A DNA stretch of 64,000 bases from Lutjanus erythropterus. Its lineage: Eukaryota; Chordata; Actinopteri; Lutjaniformes; Lutjanidae. The notes below the pieces were generated by a model. It was given only the letters and a program-made list of their open reading frames with translations, was not told where the DNA came from and did not search any database. The stretch is from NCBI GenBank assembly GCA_020091685.1, contig CM034595.1, forward strand, positions 43,967,851-44,031,850, read 5' to 3'. A program made the translations under genes and the position numbers. Positions 38,340-48,973 of the stretch are shown one piece after another (the stretch's first letter is position 1; every line of letters starts with the position of its first letter).

Positions 38340-41300
38340 AGTATCCGCAGCTCGTGTTTGTGTGTTGGTGCTCCTGCATCCTTACAGTGACCGGCTTCAT
38401 CCAAGGTACTGTTCCTCATCCGCACACACAGATGTTTCCCTCTGAACTTATTCTCTGGAAAAGGTTCGAATGAGGCGGCTAGAAGTGTATCTCATCTTGT
38501 CGCCTGCATTCACGTGATTAAATTCTTGACTTTGTATGAGCCATTGTGCACAGATAACTTTACTGTCAAACAGCCTACTCATCAGTCATTAAACCACAAT
38601 AGGAGGTTCACGGGAAATTACACAAATGACAACTCATAATTTATATCATTTAATTATTATTATCTCATCTGCCATCTGTAATCACCTTCAACATTTGAGT
38701 AATATTTTGATTACTCCAGTAGTGGAAAGTACCCAAGTTCATTTACTCAAGTGATATAATTAAGTAAAATTGTGAGGTTCTTTGCTTGAGTATTTCCATT
38801 TTATGATTTTACATATTAAATACTATACATTATTTAAGATTAAACCGGAGCCTCCAAATGTTTTGGCTTGTGTCTCCTTAAAAAAGCAGCATGTGGATGA
38901 AGCCACTTGTCAGATTTCAGATGTCTGTGAGATATTAGTGGTTTTTATTTGAAATAATTGGTCAAGGCCCAAAGAGGTTAAATTATCCAATGTTTATTGA
39001 ATATAAATATAAATATACATATAAATTTGTGTAGTACAACTTTGTTTTTCTTCTGTCCTAACTAGGGCTGTGATGGTTTGTATTTATTTATGGCTGAACT
39101 CCTGCAGGATGGGGATTTACTGCATCTGCCCAAATAATTGTTTTGTTGGACTTCATAGAGAGGTGGAGTCCCTCCTCCTTTGGTGCGTCCCATGAGACCT
39201 AACTCTGGAAAAAATGAACGGTAGTTAACTCAGAGAGACAATAATTTAATAAGAATTTTTTGTTCCTGTTTATATTGTGTCACAAATTGCACATATGACG
39301 TTTTTCGATTTAAAAGATTTTTTTACAAGTAAAAAAAGTTGCAGTTTGTCGTAACTTAGTTTTGTGTAAAACCGATCAGTGAACTACGTCTCTTGTCTCG
39401 CACAATTTACGTCATTGTCCCTTGTGACGTTATCATACCTGACGTGTTTTTTTTAAATCCAGCGACTCCTTTTCCTTTTATCAGCCAGGAAGTGAAAGAA
39501 CGAGCGAGACCTGTTGCTCGTGTGACTTCCTGGTACGAAAACACACAGGTATCGTAGCCTCAGCGGGCTAACGTTAGCTTTTAGAGGAAGATTCTTATGT
39601 TTGCAACAGTTTTACGACAAACTACGACTAATTTGACCGGTAGGATTAGCTTTAAAATTGACAGACATCATATGTGTAATTCACGGCACAACTCAAACGG
39701 CATCAAAAAAAAGTCTGTCTCTTGCCATGGACTACTTTTTTTTTAAGTAAGGTCCCGTGGTGGTCCACCGGAAGGGGCGGGACTTCACCTCTCAATTGAA
39801 GGTTACTGTTATAAGCATAGAATAGCTCCTTTAAAGAGTAGGGCAGTGTGCAATGTGTGCGACGCATAGATGAGGGCAAGAGAGCGAGCAACAGACCGAG
39901 GAGGACGGTGCTGCTAACGGAGCACAGGAAAAGGTTAGCAGTAAGTTGTTAATCTGGCAGTAAATATACAGTACAGGTTAAAGTGTGTCCATTAATAAAC
40001 GCTACAGCTTCTTGAGGCCAAGAAAAATCTCGCCTGTTATTTCCCAATTGCTGTAAACCTGAAGGGGGTTTGCCTCTGAGTAAGCTGAGCGGGAAAGGCT
40101 AACGTTAAGCTAATGCTAATGCTGAGATTGTACCTGTACAACATCGGCTCCGGTGCAGTGTGGTGGTGTCTCTTTGTGCAGCTTTGTAATCCAGCCTCGA
40201 ACTGCAGTGGCTTTTTTTCCATATTGATACATCCAGCACTGAATGTCTTCTGTAGTTTTTTATCAGTTTTTCCATGTTGTTGTCAGCATGTTGCTCGCCG
40301 TTCACTGGCAATCCCATGATGCCTTGGGTTGAATCCGTTGACCAGTCGGAGGCAGTGTGTGCGACATGTCATGTGTGACAGCACTGATCTAAAATGACAC
40401 TGACCAACCCCGTGAAAGGCATTGTCACATGATCGCAGTATTTCGGTTATTGTCACAGTCCTAAGCCTTTAATCATTTTATGACACATCAGATTTATCTT
40501 TGGACTCTGCTGAGGGGCCCGAGCCCTCGGTTGGGAACCTCTGGATTTTATGTTGTTCAAACTAGCTCCGCCTCGACCACCTACAATATTAAAATGCTAC
40601 TTAGGCATTGATGAATGCGTATTTATGTGTTTGTTTGCTTGTTTGTTGTTTTCAAAACATGCATGACAATGATCCTCTCTCCCCACTTTTATAGTCGATC
40701 GATATTCATGTCTAAGTGATTATAAGAACACAATTACTTGTGTTTTGAACATCAGTGGAAATCCTGCAGAACAGTCCAACTACAGCCTGAAATTCACTGA
40801 AAGTGATTCATCTCTTAGGTAATTGCACTTCTTGCAGAATTACATGAATGAATAAAAATGTTGAATGTATTTACTTATAACTTATTAATGTTTGAGTTTG
40901 TGTCAGATACATATTAATGTTCTGTTATTGTTTTTTGAAACTTTAGGAACGTGTTTTCCTGTCCACTTCTGTTGGTGAATCACAGTTACAGCTGTGTCTG
41001 TAAAGTCAAGGACGATGATTGTTTAAGAAGTTATGATGCATATGACATTGAACTCTGCCATGAATCTGACTGCCTCCCTCTAACAGAGGATTTTGAACCA
41101 GTAAGCCACGGTATGTCCAGAGATGTGTATTCATTTCTCTGAGTGTTTTTACTTTTACTCCCTACATTTTCACACAAATATCTATACTTTCTACTTCTTA
41201 CATTTTCAAAACAAGCGTATTACTACTCTGCAAGACAGAAATGATGTAAAAAGACACAACGAGACGGAAATGACATAAAAGACAAAACAAGATAAAAATG

Positions 41301-44300
41301 ACGTGAAAGGCATAACAAGATAAAAACACAATAATACATAACAAGATGAAAACGATAATGTAACAATACATAACGAGATGAACACAAAATAAAAGTCATA
41401 ACAAGATGAAAATAATGTAACAAGACAAAAACAATGTAAGAGACGTAACAAGATGAAACAGACAGAAAAGGAACTGACCATGGACAAAAGTATCTGTACA
41501 GCCACTTGAGTAAAAAACGTGTGTGTCTCCTCTGGGTACGTGTGAACTGAAGGTGGGATAACGACGCTGTAGAAAGATAGCTGCAAGCTTCAGACTGACC
41601 TCACGAGAATGAGACTTTACAGTCAATTATCTCTCTCCAGAATCACTTACCCAAACTTTAATTATCATTTATACTAATTGTTTGTGTCTAAGTGACTTTT
41701 GTGTGTTTGTTTCTTTGCATGCATGTATTCAGATACTGTTTGTTTGCATGAAACTGCACACAAAATAACACTGCAGTACAGTAGATTTATTATTCAGGAT
41801 AAACACTAAACAACAAACATTTGCTAATGTCTTTGCAAAATGTACAGTATGTGTATGAGTTTTGTGTATATATATATGTGTACATATGTATGAATGTATA
41901 TATGAATTTGATAAATGTTTGTCATCAGTTCAGCTGACGCCTCCATATGAACTTGAGGTCCAACCAGCACTGGACACTGTCAACGTCACTTGGACAAGTG
42001 GATATGGAGACACGTACCTCAGAAGTATCCTTGAATACGAGCTCTTATTTCAAGCATCTCAAAGCAAGGAGAACCAAGTAAGATCCGCTGCTACAAATAA
42101 CCATACATGATAACAATTTATTTGAAGAGGTGTGCATAAGACTGTCATTACCCTGTCATAACCATGCCATGACACCTGTCATGAGCATGAAGGAGTCTTA
42201 ATGACTGTTTATGACTGCTGTCATTAAATGTCATTCGGCTAATTATGTCATTGTTCATGCAAACGTCACATCGTTTGAGATGTCTTTGTGACGACAACCT
42301 GACATTGACAGACTTAAAGGATATGACATTAATAGTCATATGTGGCTGGTTCTGACACCGGTCATCGTGAGGCTCCTGGCACCTGGGTTGGCTAATTAGG
42401 CAGCTAACTCCACAGCTAGCCATGCTAACTAGCTAACACCAGCTACAACTGACAGCAGACAGTGGTTAGTGGTTAGTTCCCTGTTAAAGTGCAAACCTGT
42501 TCACAAGGAAAACAGTAAAGTAATACATCATGAAAATAAGAGAGAAAGAAGGAGGAAGAGGACAGATGACATACAAGCGAGACATTTCTCACACTTACAT
42601 ACATACAGAAAACTCCACAGTGCTTCCACTCTATTGTCTTCATATTGACAGATTATGTTGTCTTAATTAATGTCAAGTTGTCATAACAAAGACGGCTCAA
42701 ACAATGTCAACCTTGTTTTAAAAATGACATAATTGACCAAATGACACTTAAAGGGACTGTTCACCCCCAACTCTAAAATACACAGTTTTTGTTTTGCAGA
42801 GTTATGAAGGGACTGGGTCATGATTTCTGGAAAGAGACATTTTTCAAATGTGTTTTTTGCTGCACTGAGGACCACACGACTAGCATCTTCCATTATATTG
42901 AAGAGAAGTCAGAAATCTCTATCAAAAACTGTGTAACAAAGACAAAATCCAGGAAGTCTTATTTGAGTTATGCAGACAACCATGGTGGGAAAGTATAGAT
43001 GGATAAATAGCACTACAGGCCAGGAGAAAAATATGTATTTTTGATTTTGGTGTGAGCCGTGCATTTAATAACAACAGTGATAAGCATTCATAGAGACTCC
43101 TTCATATTCATGACAGGTGTCATGACATAATTATGACAGTGTAATGACAGCTGTATGCACATCCCTTCAAATCAAATGTTACCTCACACTTCAACAACAT
43201 GTTTTTCTGTAATAACACACAAAAACAATAATTTATTTGATTGTCTTGACCTCTCCTCAGACTCTTTGTCCTAATTTCCCTGAGAAGTATCTGTCAGTCC
43301 CAAGATCACAATTCAAACGAGGTGCTACATATTGTTTTAAAGTGAGATCTAAACCTAATCATCCTGATTATGTTGCAATTTGGAGCGAATGGAGTCAAAC
43401 AAACTGCTGGAACAATGAAGCTGCAGAAGGTAACGTGACATTTTTTCTTCAGTACAAAGGTTTCATAGTATCAATGATGCTAATAACTGTACTGATATAC
43501 AGGTGTGTTAAAGGGACAGTCTGGATTATTTGGAGTTTGGTTGTATGAGATACTTATTGATAGTCAGTGTATTACCTATAATAGAAGGCAGTTAGTACAC
43601 CAACAGTTTGGGGAAGCAGCGAGGAGTACAAGAGTGAACTGGGTCAACAGCAAAAGCCATTTAAGTTCATTAAAAGGTTCACCCAAAAAAGTTTAATTTA
43701 GCGGCTTTACTTTTCCCTTAGACAGCCTTTATATAAGCCGATATGTAAGGCAAATATCGCTCCCTCCAAACCAGCCCAACTCCAACTGACAACTACCGCT
43801 GCCTGTTGTTTGTTTGTTTTATTGTGTGGCTTTAGTGCTTTAAAAAGATAGTTCAGATTCACAGGGGTCACACAATGATACAGACAAACTAAAAAATTGA
43901 GGCAGCTGTAGACCAGCAACTGCCGTGTTCTGCGAGACAAAATTACCGATTTTGCCTGTGGAGTTTGGTTAGTTTGGAGAAAGCAATATCTGGCCTGTTT
44001 AATAGCGGTTTCACATCGCAAAAGGCTGTCTGACAGCAAAGTAAAGAGGTGAAGGGGTGCTTCTGCAAACTGGGGGTGTGCCTTTCCCTTTAAATATTCT
44101 TGCCGCTCTTGAGTTATGTGTCTCTGTATCAAGAGGAAGCTTTGTATATTGTATGAATGAGTCACAGTCTCAATGACCTCAAGTAAACCATTTCCCTTTT
44201 TTAATCTTTGCTTTCATAGATTAGTACAGATAATTCATAGACATCAGACACCTAATAGATTTAGTCATCTCTGTCATATGACTCACTAATTCCGTATTAT

Positions 44301-45833
44301 TTCGTGAAACTTCCTTAGAACAACAAGATAATATGTTAGTCATTTTGACCAAATCTCTGGGCCCTGTGTTTGTTGCTGTCGGAGTCCTGCTGTATGTTTA
44401 CCGCAGTCCTGCTGCAAGGTAATTCATCTGTACTTCTCTTTGATGCACTCTGCTCTGAATAATGGTTGTAAGCCTAAAAAGTAAGACGTGATTCGATCAA
44501 TGTCATCTTTCATGATTTGCACGACAGAATGAAGATAAAAACCTTGTCCCACATACCGTCGCCCGCCCCTTTCTTCCAGCCGCTTTTTCAACAACACGAA
44601 GGCAATATCAAGGTGAGGTGCTAATACAATGTCCTCTTGTCCTTTTGCTGTCTTACTTTAGGAAACCAGTTCTCAAGGATGTTTTCACTTTCATTGTGAC
44701 AAGTTTCATTTCAGCTTTACTATACAGTGGAAGTGGCCATGCACAATAATGAAAACACACACACAACATGATGCAAATTATAGCGTACACTTAAACTGAT
44801 GTTGATCTTTTTTAAAGTGCCTTTTTTAAGTGGTTAAAATACCTTTTGTTGCTGACCGTGTCCACAGCAGCACATTGCTTAGCTTTCTATAGCAGTACTC
44901 CTGTCTGCTTCTATAAACTGGGGACGTGACAACCGCCACCTGCCGTTCTGACTGTGGATAAGTACCTCAAAGAACTCACTTAAAAAATCTAAGCCAACTT
45001 TTTAAATAAAAACTTTACTCTGCTGGTAGCATTGGATGAAAACAGGGATCATTCAGATTTATCCCCTAGCCTCCATGAACATGTACCAAATTTCATGGAA
45101 ATCCATTCAATAATTGCTGAGATACTTTTGTCGAGACCAGAGTAGCGGACCAACCAACTGAACACCAACACCAACATCCAACAACATTTCAAAATGGCTA
45201 AAAATATCAGCGCAGTGAAAATTAGTCATGCAACTTTGTCACATCAAATGTATGTCAATTCTTCTGAATTTGCAGGAATGGTTTTCACCTCAAGGCAAAT
45301 ATGTGCTCACATACAAATCTGAGGAGATCTTGACAACCGATGCTGTGATTGTGGTGTCGAAACCCCTTCCAAAGGACCCAGAGGACAACCAGGACGCCCA
45401 CAACCCGTCAGTAACACACATGCCATTCATTCAGTGTCAGACCTCCTATGTTGGTTTACCTGGGATACATGAGCCCCCCCCACCTTTAACTATGGTCTGT
45501 CCAGGGGACATGTCATACACTCAGCTTCCTTGTTCTATCTGGGGGGTTGGATTTGGAGGGGTTGGATTTAAAGAGGTTGAAGTTGCCTCCTCCCCGCCTA
45601 AAGATTTCTTGAACATCAGCCACGGTGACTCTGGCTGCAGCTGTGAGGACCTGAGCCAAAGCCCAGAGTGCAGTTTACCAAGCAGTCCTGTCGATGAGAG
45701 TCCACCACCACCGTGTAACTGTACTGATTACTGCATTCTCAACAAAACAGCAGAAGGTTTCGCTCCTGTTTTAGTGTCCAAAGGTGGCAGCGTAAACGTT
45801 CCACCTGCTTCCCTGCAGGAGGCTAAGAGCTAA
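38336..45833 (+). CDS. Class I cytokine receptor, IL-2R beta / IL-9R-like
   Basis: Coding exons: 38336-38405, 40695-40818, 40947-41110, 41929-42077, 43261-43429, 44319-44418, 44528-44612 and 45276-45833; 472 aa; intron phases 1-2-1-0-1-2-0, as in il21r upstream. A signal peptide spans about 1-23. D1 has several cysteines and ends DFEPVSHGVQLTPPYELEV (human IL2RB: DFKPFENLRLMAPISLQV). D2 follows, with WSEWSQ at 210-215, a membrane segment at about 232-253 and Box1 IPSPAPFFQPLF at 268-279, closest to human IL9R VPSPAMFFQPLY. The 185-aa tail has YVGL (Tyr345), YTQL (Tyr368) and YCIL (Tyr439), possible STAT5-type YxxL sites, and no YxxQ. It is thus a private chain of the gamma-c group, probably pairing with common gamma and JAK1. 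IL4R, the mammalian neighbour of IL21R, is less likely because the tail is short and Box1 differs. AATAAA lies at 47,210. Confidence 0.82.
38715..38995. repeat. Dispersed repeats in intron 1 of the second receptor
   Basis: About 38,720-38,830 is another copy of the TTTACTCAAGT family. About 38,836-38,890 (AAGATTAAACCGGAGCCTCC, TTTTGGCTTGTGTCTCCTTA) resembles 47,485-47,530 (AAGATTAAACCGGTGGTTCC, TTTTTGGTTTGTGACCCCTT). Both pairs are non-coding. Confidence 0.5.
39062..40466. mobile_element. Non-autonomous DNA transposon in intron 1 of the second receptor
   Basis: The left end CTAGGGCTGTGATGGT (39,063) is the imperfect inverted complement of ATTGTCACAGTCCTAAG at the right (about 40,449-40,465). 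The interior of about 1.4 kb is CpG-richer than its flanks and contains GCTAACGTTAGC-type motifs (near 39,567 and 40,098) but no transposase frame. The family resembles widespread fish elements starting 'CTAGGGCTGTGACGG'. Ends were judged by eye. Confidence 0.55.
41222..41465. repeat. Degenerate tandem repeat (AACAAGATGAAAATGATGTA-like unit)
   Basis: About a dozen diverged copies of a 20-24 bp unit built from AACAAGATGAAAA and ATGACATAAAAGAC-like blocks, in intron 3 of the second receptor. The minus-strand frames through it (126 and 66 codons, rich in Phe, Ser, Cys, Leu) are repeat artefacts. An inverted copy lies at about 47,715-47,885. Confidence 0.7.
42105..43195. mobile_element. Long-TIR element, copy A, in intron 4 of the second receptor
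   Basis: The left end (about 42,110-42,205: GAGGTGTGCATAAGACTGTC, ATTACCCTGTCATAACCATG, CCATGACACCTGTCATGAGC, ATGAAGGAGTCT) is matched in inverted orientation by the right end (about 43,088-43,190: AGACTCCTTCATATTCATGA, CAGGTGTCATGACATAATTA, ATGACAGCTGTATGCACATC). The inverted repeats are about 90-100 bp. A family 1 miniature element is nested inside (42,747-43,072). Copy B is in the third gene at 57.5-59.3 kb. No transposase is present. Confidence 0.75.
42747..43072. repeat. Miniature element, family 1, nested in long-TIR copy A
   Basis: Begins TTAAAGGGACTGTTCACCCC and ends with GAGAAAAATATGTATTTTTG followed by ATTTTGGTGTGAGCCGTGCA, the inverted counterpart of the left end. Its position inside copy A shows that it inserted later. 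Confidence 0.65.
43505..43890. repeat. Repeat-derived sequence in intron 5 of the second receptor
   Basis: Starts GTTAAAGGGACAGTCTGGAT and includes AAAAAGATAGTTCAGATTCA near 43,842. These are typical ends of another fish miniature element. The 152-codon minus-strand frame at 43,707-44,165 lies inside and has no recognisable domain. Confidence 0.4.
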
Positions 45834-45879
45834 AAAAACAAACAAAAAACAAACGATTGAAATTCACATTTCACCATAT

Positions 45880-46680
45880 TTACACAGCAGCCATTTTCCT
45901 CTGATGTCACACTCAGGGTGGGAAATGTTGCACTTCTGTTTTCAAGGTTGCGAGTCGTATTTTGTACAGAATCTGACAAAATGTTATCATTTCACCCTTT
46001 CCTGATTGATCAACAATTGACAAGACAATGGATGGTCAAACTCTGGAGGGACACTAAGCCATATTCAGCTAAAATAACGTATTTGATAACCCATTAGCTC
46101 CCATTAGACAACAGCTAAGGTTAGCATTCAACCACTTCGCAGCTAACATTAACGTCTTGGACACATTTATTTAAGCCTGGAAGTAAAATGTAATGTAATC
46201 AAGTTCAAGTTTTGTTTGCTTACACTACAAGTGTGATTACATCCAGTGTGTTTCACTTCCAGGTTTTGCGTTAAATGAATGTGCCCAAGATGAACGCCGA
46301 TATTTCAGAATTAACTCATGCCTTTCCTATCATATCATGTAACACTATTGCATTTGATCCTTTGTCGAACAAATTAAACTAAACAAAAACTATTAAAAGG
46401 TAATATTTGCTATGAAGTGGTTGAATGCTAACGTTAGCTGTTGTCTCACAGTAGCTAATTATCAAATACGTTATTTTAGCTTGAAATATGGCCTGACGTC
46501 TATCCAGATTTTCACTATCCATTGTCTTTTTGGTTGCTAAATCAGGAAACGATGAGATGATGACAGTTTGTCAGATTCTCTACGTTTGTTGAACCTCAAA
46601 CACAGCAGTGCAACATTGGATCTCCCCACCCTGAGCGCGACATCAGAGAAAAATGTCCGCTGTGTGATAATGGCGAATAA
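45880..46680. repeat. Large foldback inverted repeat just downstream of the second receptor
   Basis: The left arm (about 45,885-46,135) and right arm (about 46,410-46,680) are imperfect reverse complements for about 250 bp. Matching blocks are TCTGATGTCACACTCAGGGT with ACCCTGAGCGCGACATCAGA, GACAATGGAT with ATCCATTGTC, AAAATAACGTATTTGATAA with TTATCAAATACGTTATTTT, and AGCATTCAACCACTTC with GAAGTGGTTGAATGCT. An inner pair (GGACACATTTATTTAAGCC and GGTTTTGCGTTAAATGAATG) extends the fold. The arms begin about 50 bases after the stop codon, so the structure probably lies within the 3' UTR if the AATAAA at 47,210 is used. Confidence 0.8.
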
Positions 46681-47714
46681 CATATTGCATTGCAGGAATG
46701 CTCATAATCCCACTTGATGCTTGCATGCTCACATTCTCACTTGCTTTTGCACTTCCTGTTTAGCCAGTGCAGGTTTCCTGTGGTTTCCTGCCTTAAATTC
46801 CCTACAATGTATATTAACCATTTGCATGCTGACGATGCTGATGATTTTCACATCAGCTGTCTATGAAATATTGTTTTTTTATGCATAGTGTGACATTTTT
46901 TTTATTTCTCTGTTTGTACTTTATCTTCACCTTTTAATGAAGAATTTAAAGAAAGAATTAAAGGGGCATTATGCAACCTCTGACTTCAGAATTACAGCAA
47001 ACTCAAATGAGTAGCTTTGTAATTATTTTGTTGACTTCAGAGAGATGTTTTCAGATGTTTGGTGGAGCATCGTCCGTCTCTGAATTGTGGAATTGTTGCT
47101 ATTGATCTGTGCAGTGAAGCCTACAGACGTGTCTCGTGGGTGAGGCCAGCTGGCATTGCTCCTAAAATGCACAGAATGGGTCACATACTCAGAATGTACA
47201 GATGTGATCAATAAAGAATAAACTCAATATGAATGTCTGTCTAGTCATTTCTCTGTTAATGATAGCTAGTAAAGTAGTGAAAGTAGTGTTTCTTGAGTCA
47301 TAGCTATTGTCACTGCACTACTGAAAAGGAAGTGGATATATTTTGTGTGTTTGCATGTATCACAGTCATTTTATGCTGCGGGTCAGTAATCTATCAGATG
47401 TTTCATTTTTGCTCGTAAGGCTCTGTGTGTTGAAATGATCCTAAAAAGCTCACACAGAGTTGATCAAATTCAACACATTATTGAAGATTAAACCGGTGGT
47501 TCCTAAACTTTTTGGTTTGTGACCCCTTACATAAAAACTGTGTGTAAAAAAATAGAGACACCGGTAAAGGTAGTAGTGCTGATTCAATTTCTTTAGTCAA
47601 GTAAAAGTGAAAATGTACAGGCTCTGAAACGTATTTAAAGTTTAAAAGTTCAGCGTAATCCTCTGAAATACATTTGTACTGGTTGTTTCTGTGCAAAGTG
47701 AACTTGATCTCATT
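46681..47714. other. Probable 3' UTR and downstream flank of the second receptor
   Basis: The poly(A) signal candidates are AATAAA at 47,210 and an ATTAAA-type site near 46,957. About 46,950-47,200 begins AATTAAAGGGGCATTATGCA, another common fish repeat end. About 47,485-47,660 is repeat debris. No gene is seen. Confidence 0.45.
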
Positions 47715-47890
47715 TTTTCTCTGCAGTCTAGTCAGTTGCTCATCTGTCTCGTCTTGTTGCGTCTTTTATGTCATTTTTGTCTCGTCACATCTTGTTAGGC
47801 CGTTTTTGTTTTGTTGCATCTTTTACTTTAATTTTGTCTTGTTATGTATTGTTATATCATTTTCGTCTGCAGTTGTTATTTATGTTAATT
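47715..47890. repeat. Inverted copy of the degenerate tandem repeat
   Basis: Units such as GTCTCGTCTTGTTGCGTCTT and TTATGTCATTTTTGTCTCGT are the reverse complement of the unit in intron 3 of the second receptor (41,222-41,465). Confidence 0.6.
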
Positions 47891-47924
47891 TCTGACGTAA
47901 AGCTTTACAATGAATCACTTATTC

Positions 47925-47926
<2 letters not shown>

Positions 47927-47962
<36 letters not shown>
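47927..47962. repeat. (GT)n microsatellite
   Basis: About 18 GT units, followed by TTATTATTATTAGTAGTAGTAG-type trinucleotide runs at about 48,026-48,060. Confidence 0.95.
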
Positions 47963-47966
<4 letters not shown>

Positions 47967-48234
47967 CTTGGGGAGGGCTCAGCTTTTCTTAGATACAAGT
48001 AGGGGGTATTCATTTCCTCTTCTTCATTATTATTATTATTATTAGTAGTAGTAGTAGTAATATCTGAAACCTGCAGTTCTGCAACAATCCAGCAGTTATC
48101 CAAGTTCAAATGGTGGGGAACCACTAATTTATTGCTAATAAACTGGCAGTTGAGATCAGTGTCTTTTAAAATATGAATTGTTTTTATTTTTACTTATTTT
48201 TCTATTTGCATATTTTCTTTTTTATTTAGCACAC

Positions 48235-48236
<2 letters not shown>

Positions 48237-48274
<38 letters not shown>
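48237..48274. repeat. (TTA)n microsatellite
   Basis: About 12 ATT/TTA units. Confidence 0.95.
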
Positions 48275-48275
<1 letters not shown>

Positions 48276-48458
48276 TGGGTGAAAATCCTTGCCTGATGTC
48301 TTCACTTTCACCCAATCCATTTCTCCATGGACACAGCATGCATGGCATGGTTATTAAAGCCCAAGGAGTTGTTATGATGAGAAGCAAAAGTGCCTATTCT
48401 GGCTTCCTCCTTGGACACGGGAAGCTTAGCGGTGTGTCTGTGGTACAGACTGAATGGN

Positions 48459-48574
<116 letters not shown>

Positions 48575-48889
48575 GTGTGGCTCTGCTAATTATCACCTTT
48601 GCTTCTTCTTCTTCTCTCAGTCTAAACCAGCCTGCCGTTCATCAGAACCTGCAGTTCCGCATCAGTCCACTAATTGGCGGTGGTGCAGTTTTTTTTTTTA
48701 TCCTTCAAACCACAACGACACATATAAACACAGTAGAAGAAGAAGAGTATATCGACAGTGTACCGTCTTTCAGTAGTTTAGCTCATGTTTTATCATTTTT
48801 TATCTCTGTGTGTTTTACTTGACCTGAACTTGGAGTCGGACAACATGTTTGTGCACATTTAGACTCTAAACTACGGATCATTTCTCCAG

Positions 48890-48973
48890 AATATTTCCGT
48901 GTCGTTGTTCGGTCGCTCGCTGTTGTTAACGTCACCGTGTCGGTTCAGTGAAGCGGGAAACTGAGGAGCAAAG
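48890..48973 (+). promoter_or_regulatory. CpG-rich 5' flank of the third gene
   Basis: The stretch is clearly richer in CpG than its surroundings (TCGTTGTTCGGTCGCTCGCT) and contains AACGTCACCG, a CRE-like half site, about 45 bases before the start codon. No TATA box is seen in the expected place. It is a plausible start region of the TATA-less type. Confidence 0.45.

Noticed and set aside
41206-41626. Hydrophobic minus-strand frames (126, 76 and 66 codons) that look like membrane proteins
   Set aside because: They are translations of the degenerate tandem repeat; the Phe/Cys/Leu richness comes from the repeated unit.
43707-44165. 152-codon minus-strand open frame in intron 5 of the second receptor
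   Set aside because: It lies in repeat-derived intron sequence and has no recognisable domain or splice context.
38336-45833. Calling the second receptor il4r on the basis of mammalian gene order
   Set aside because: The short tail, IL-9R-like Box1 and IL-2R beta-like D1/D2 hinge argue against it. Gene order alone is not enough, so no symbol was given.
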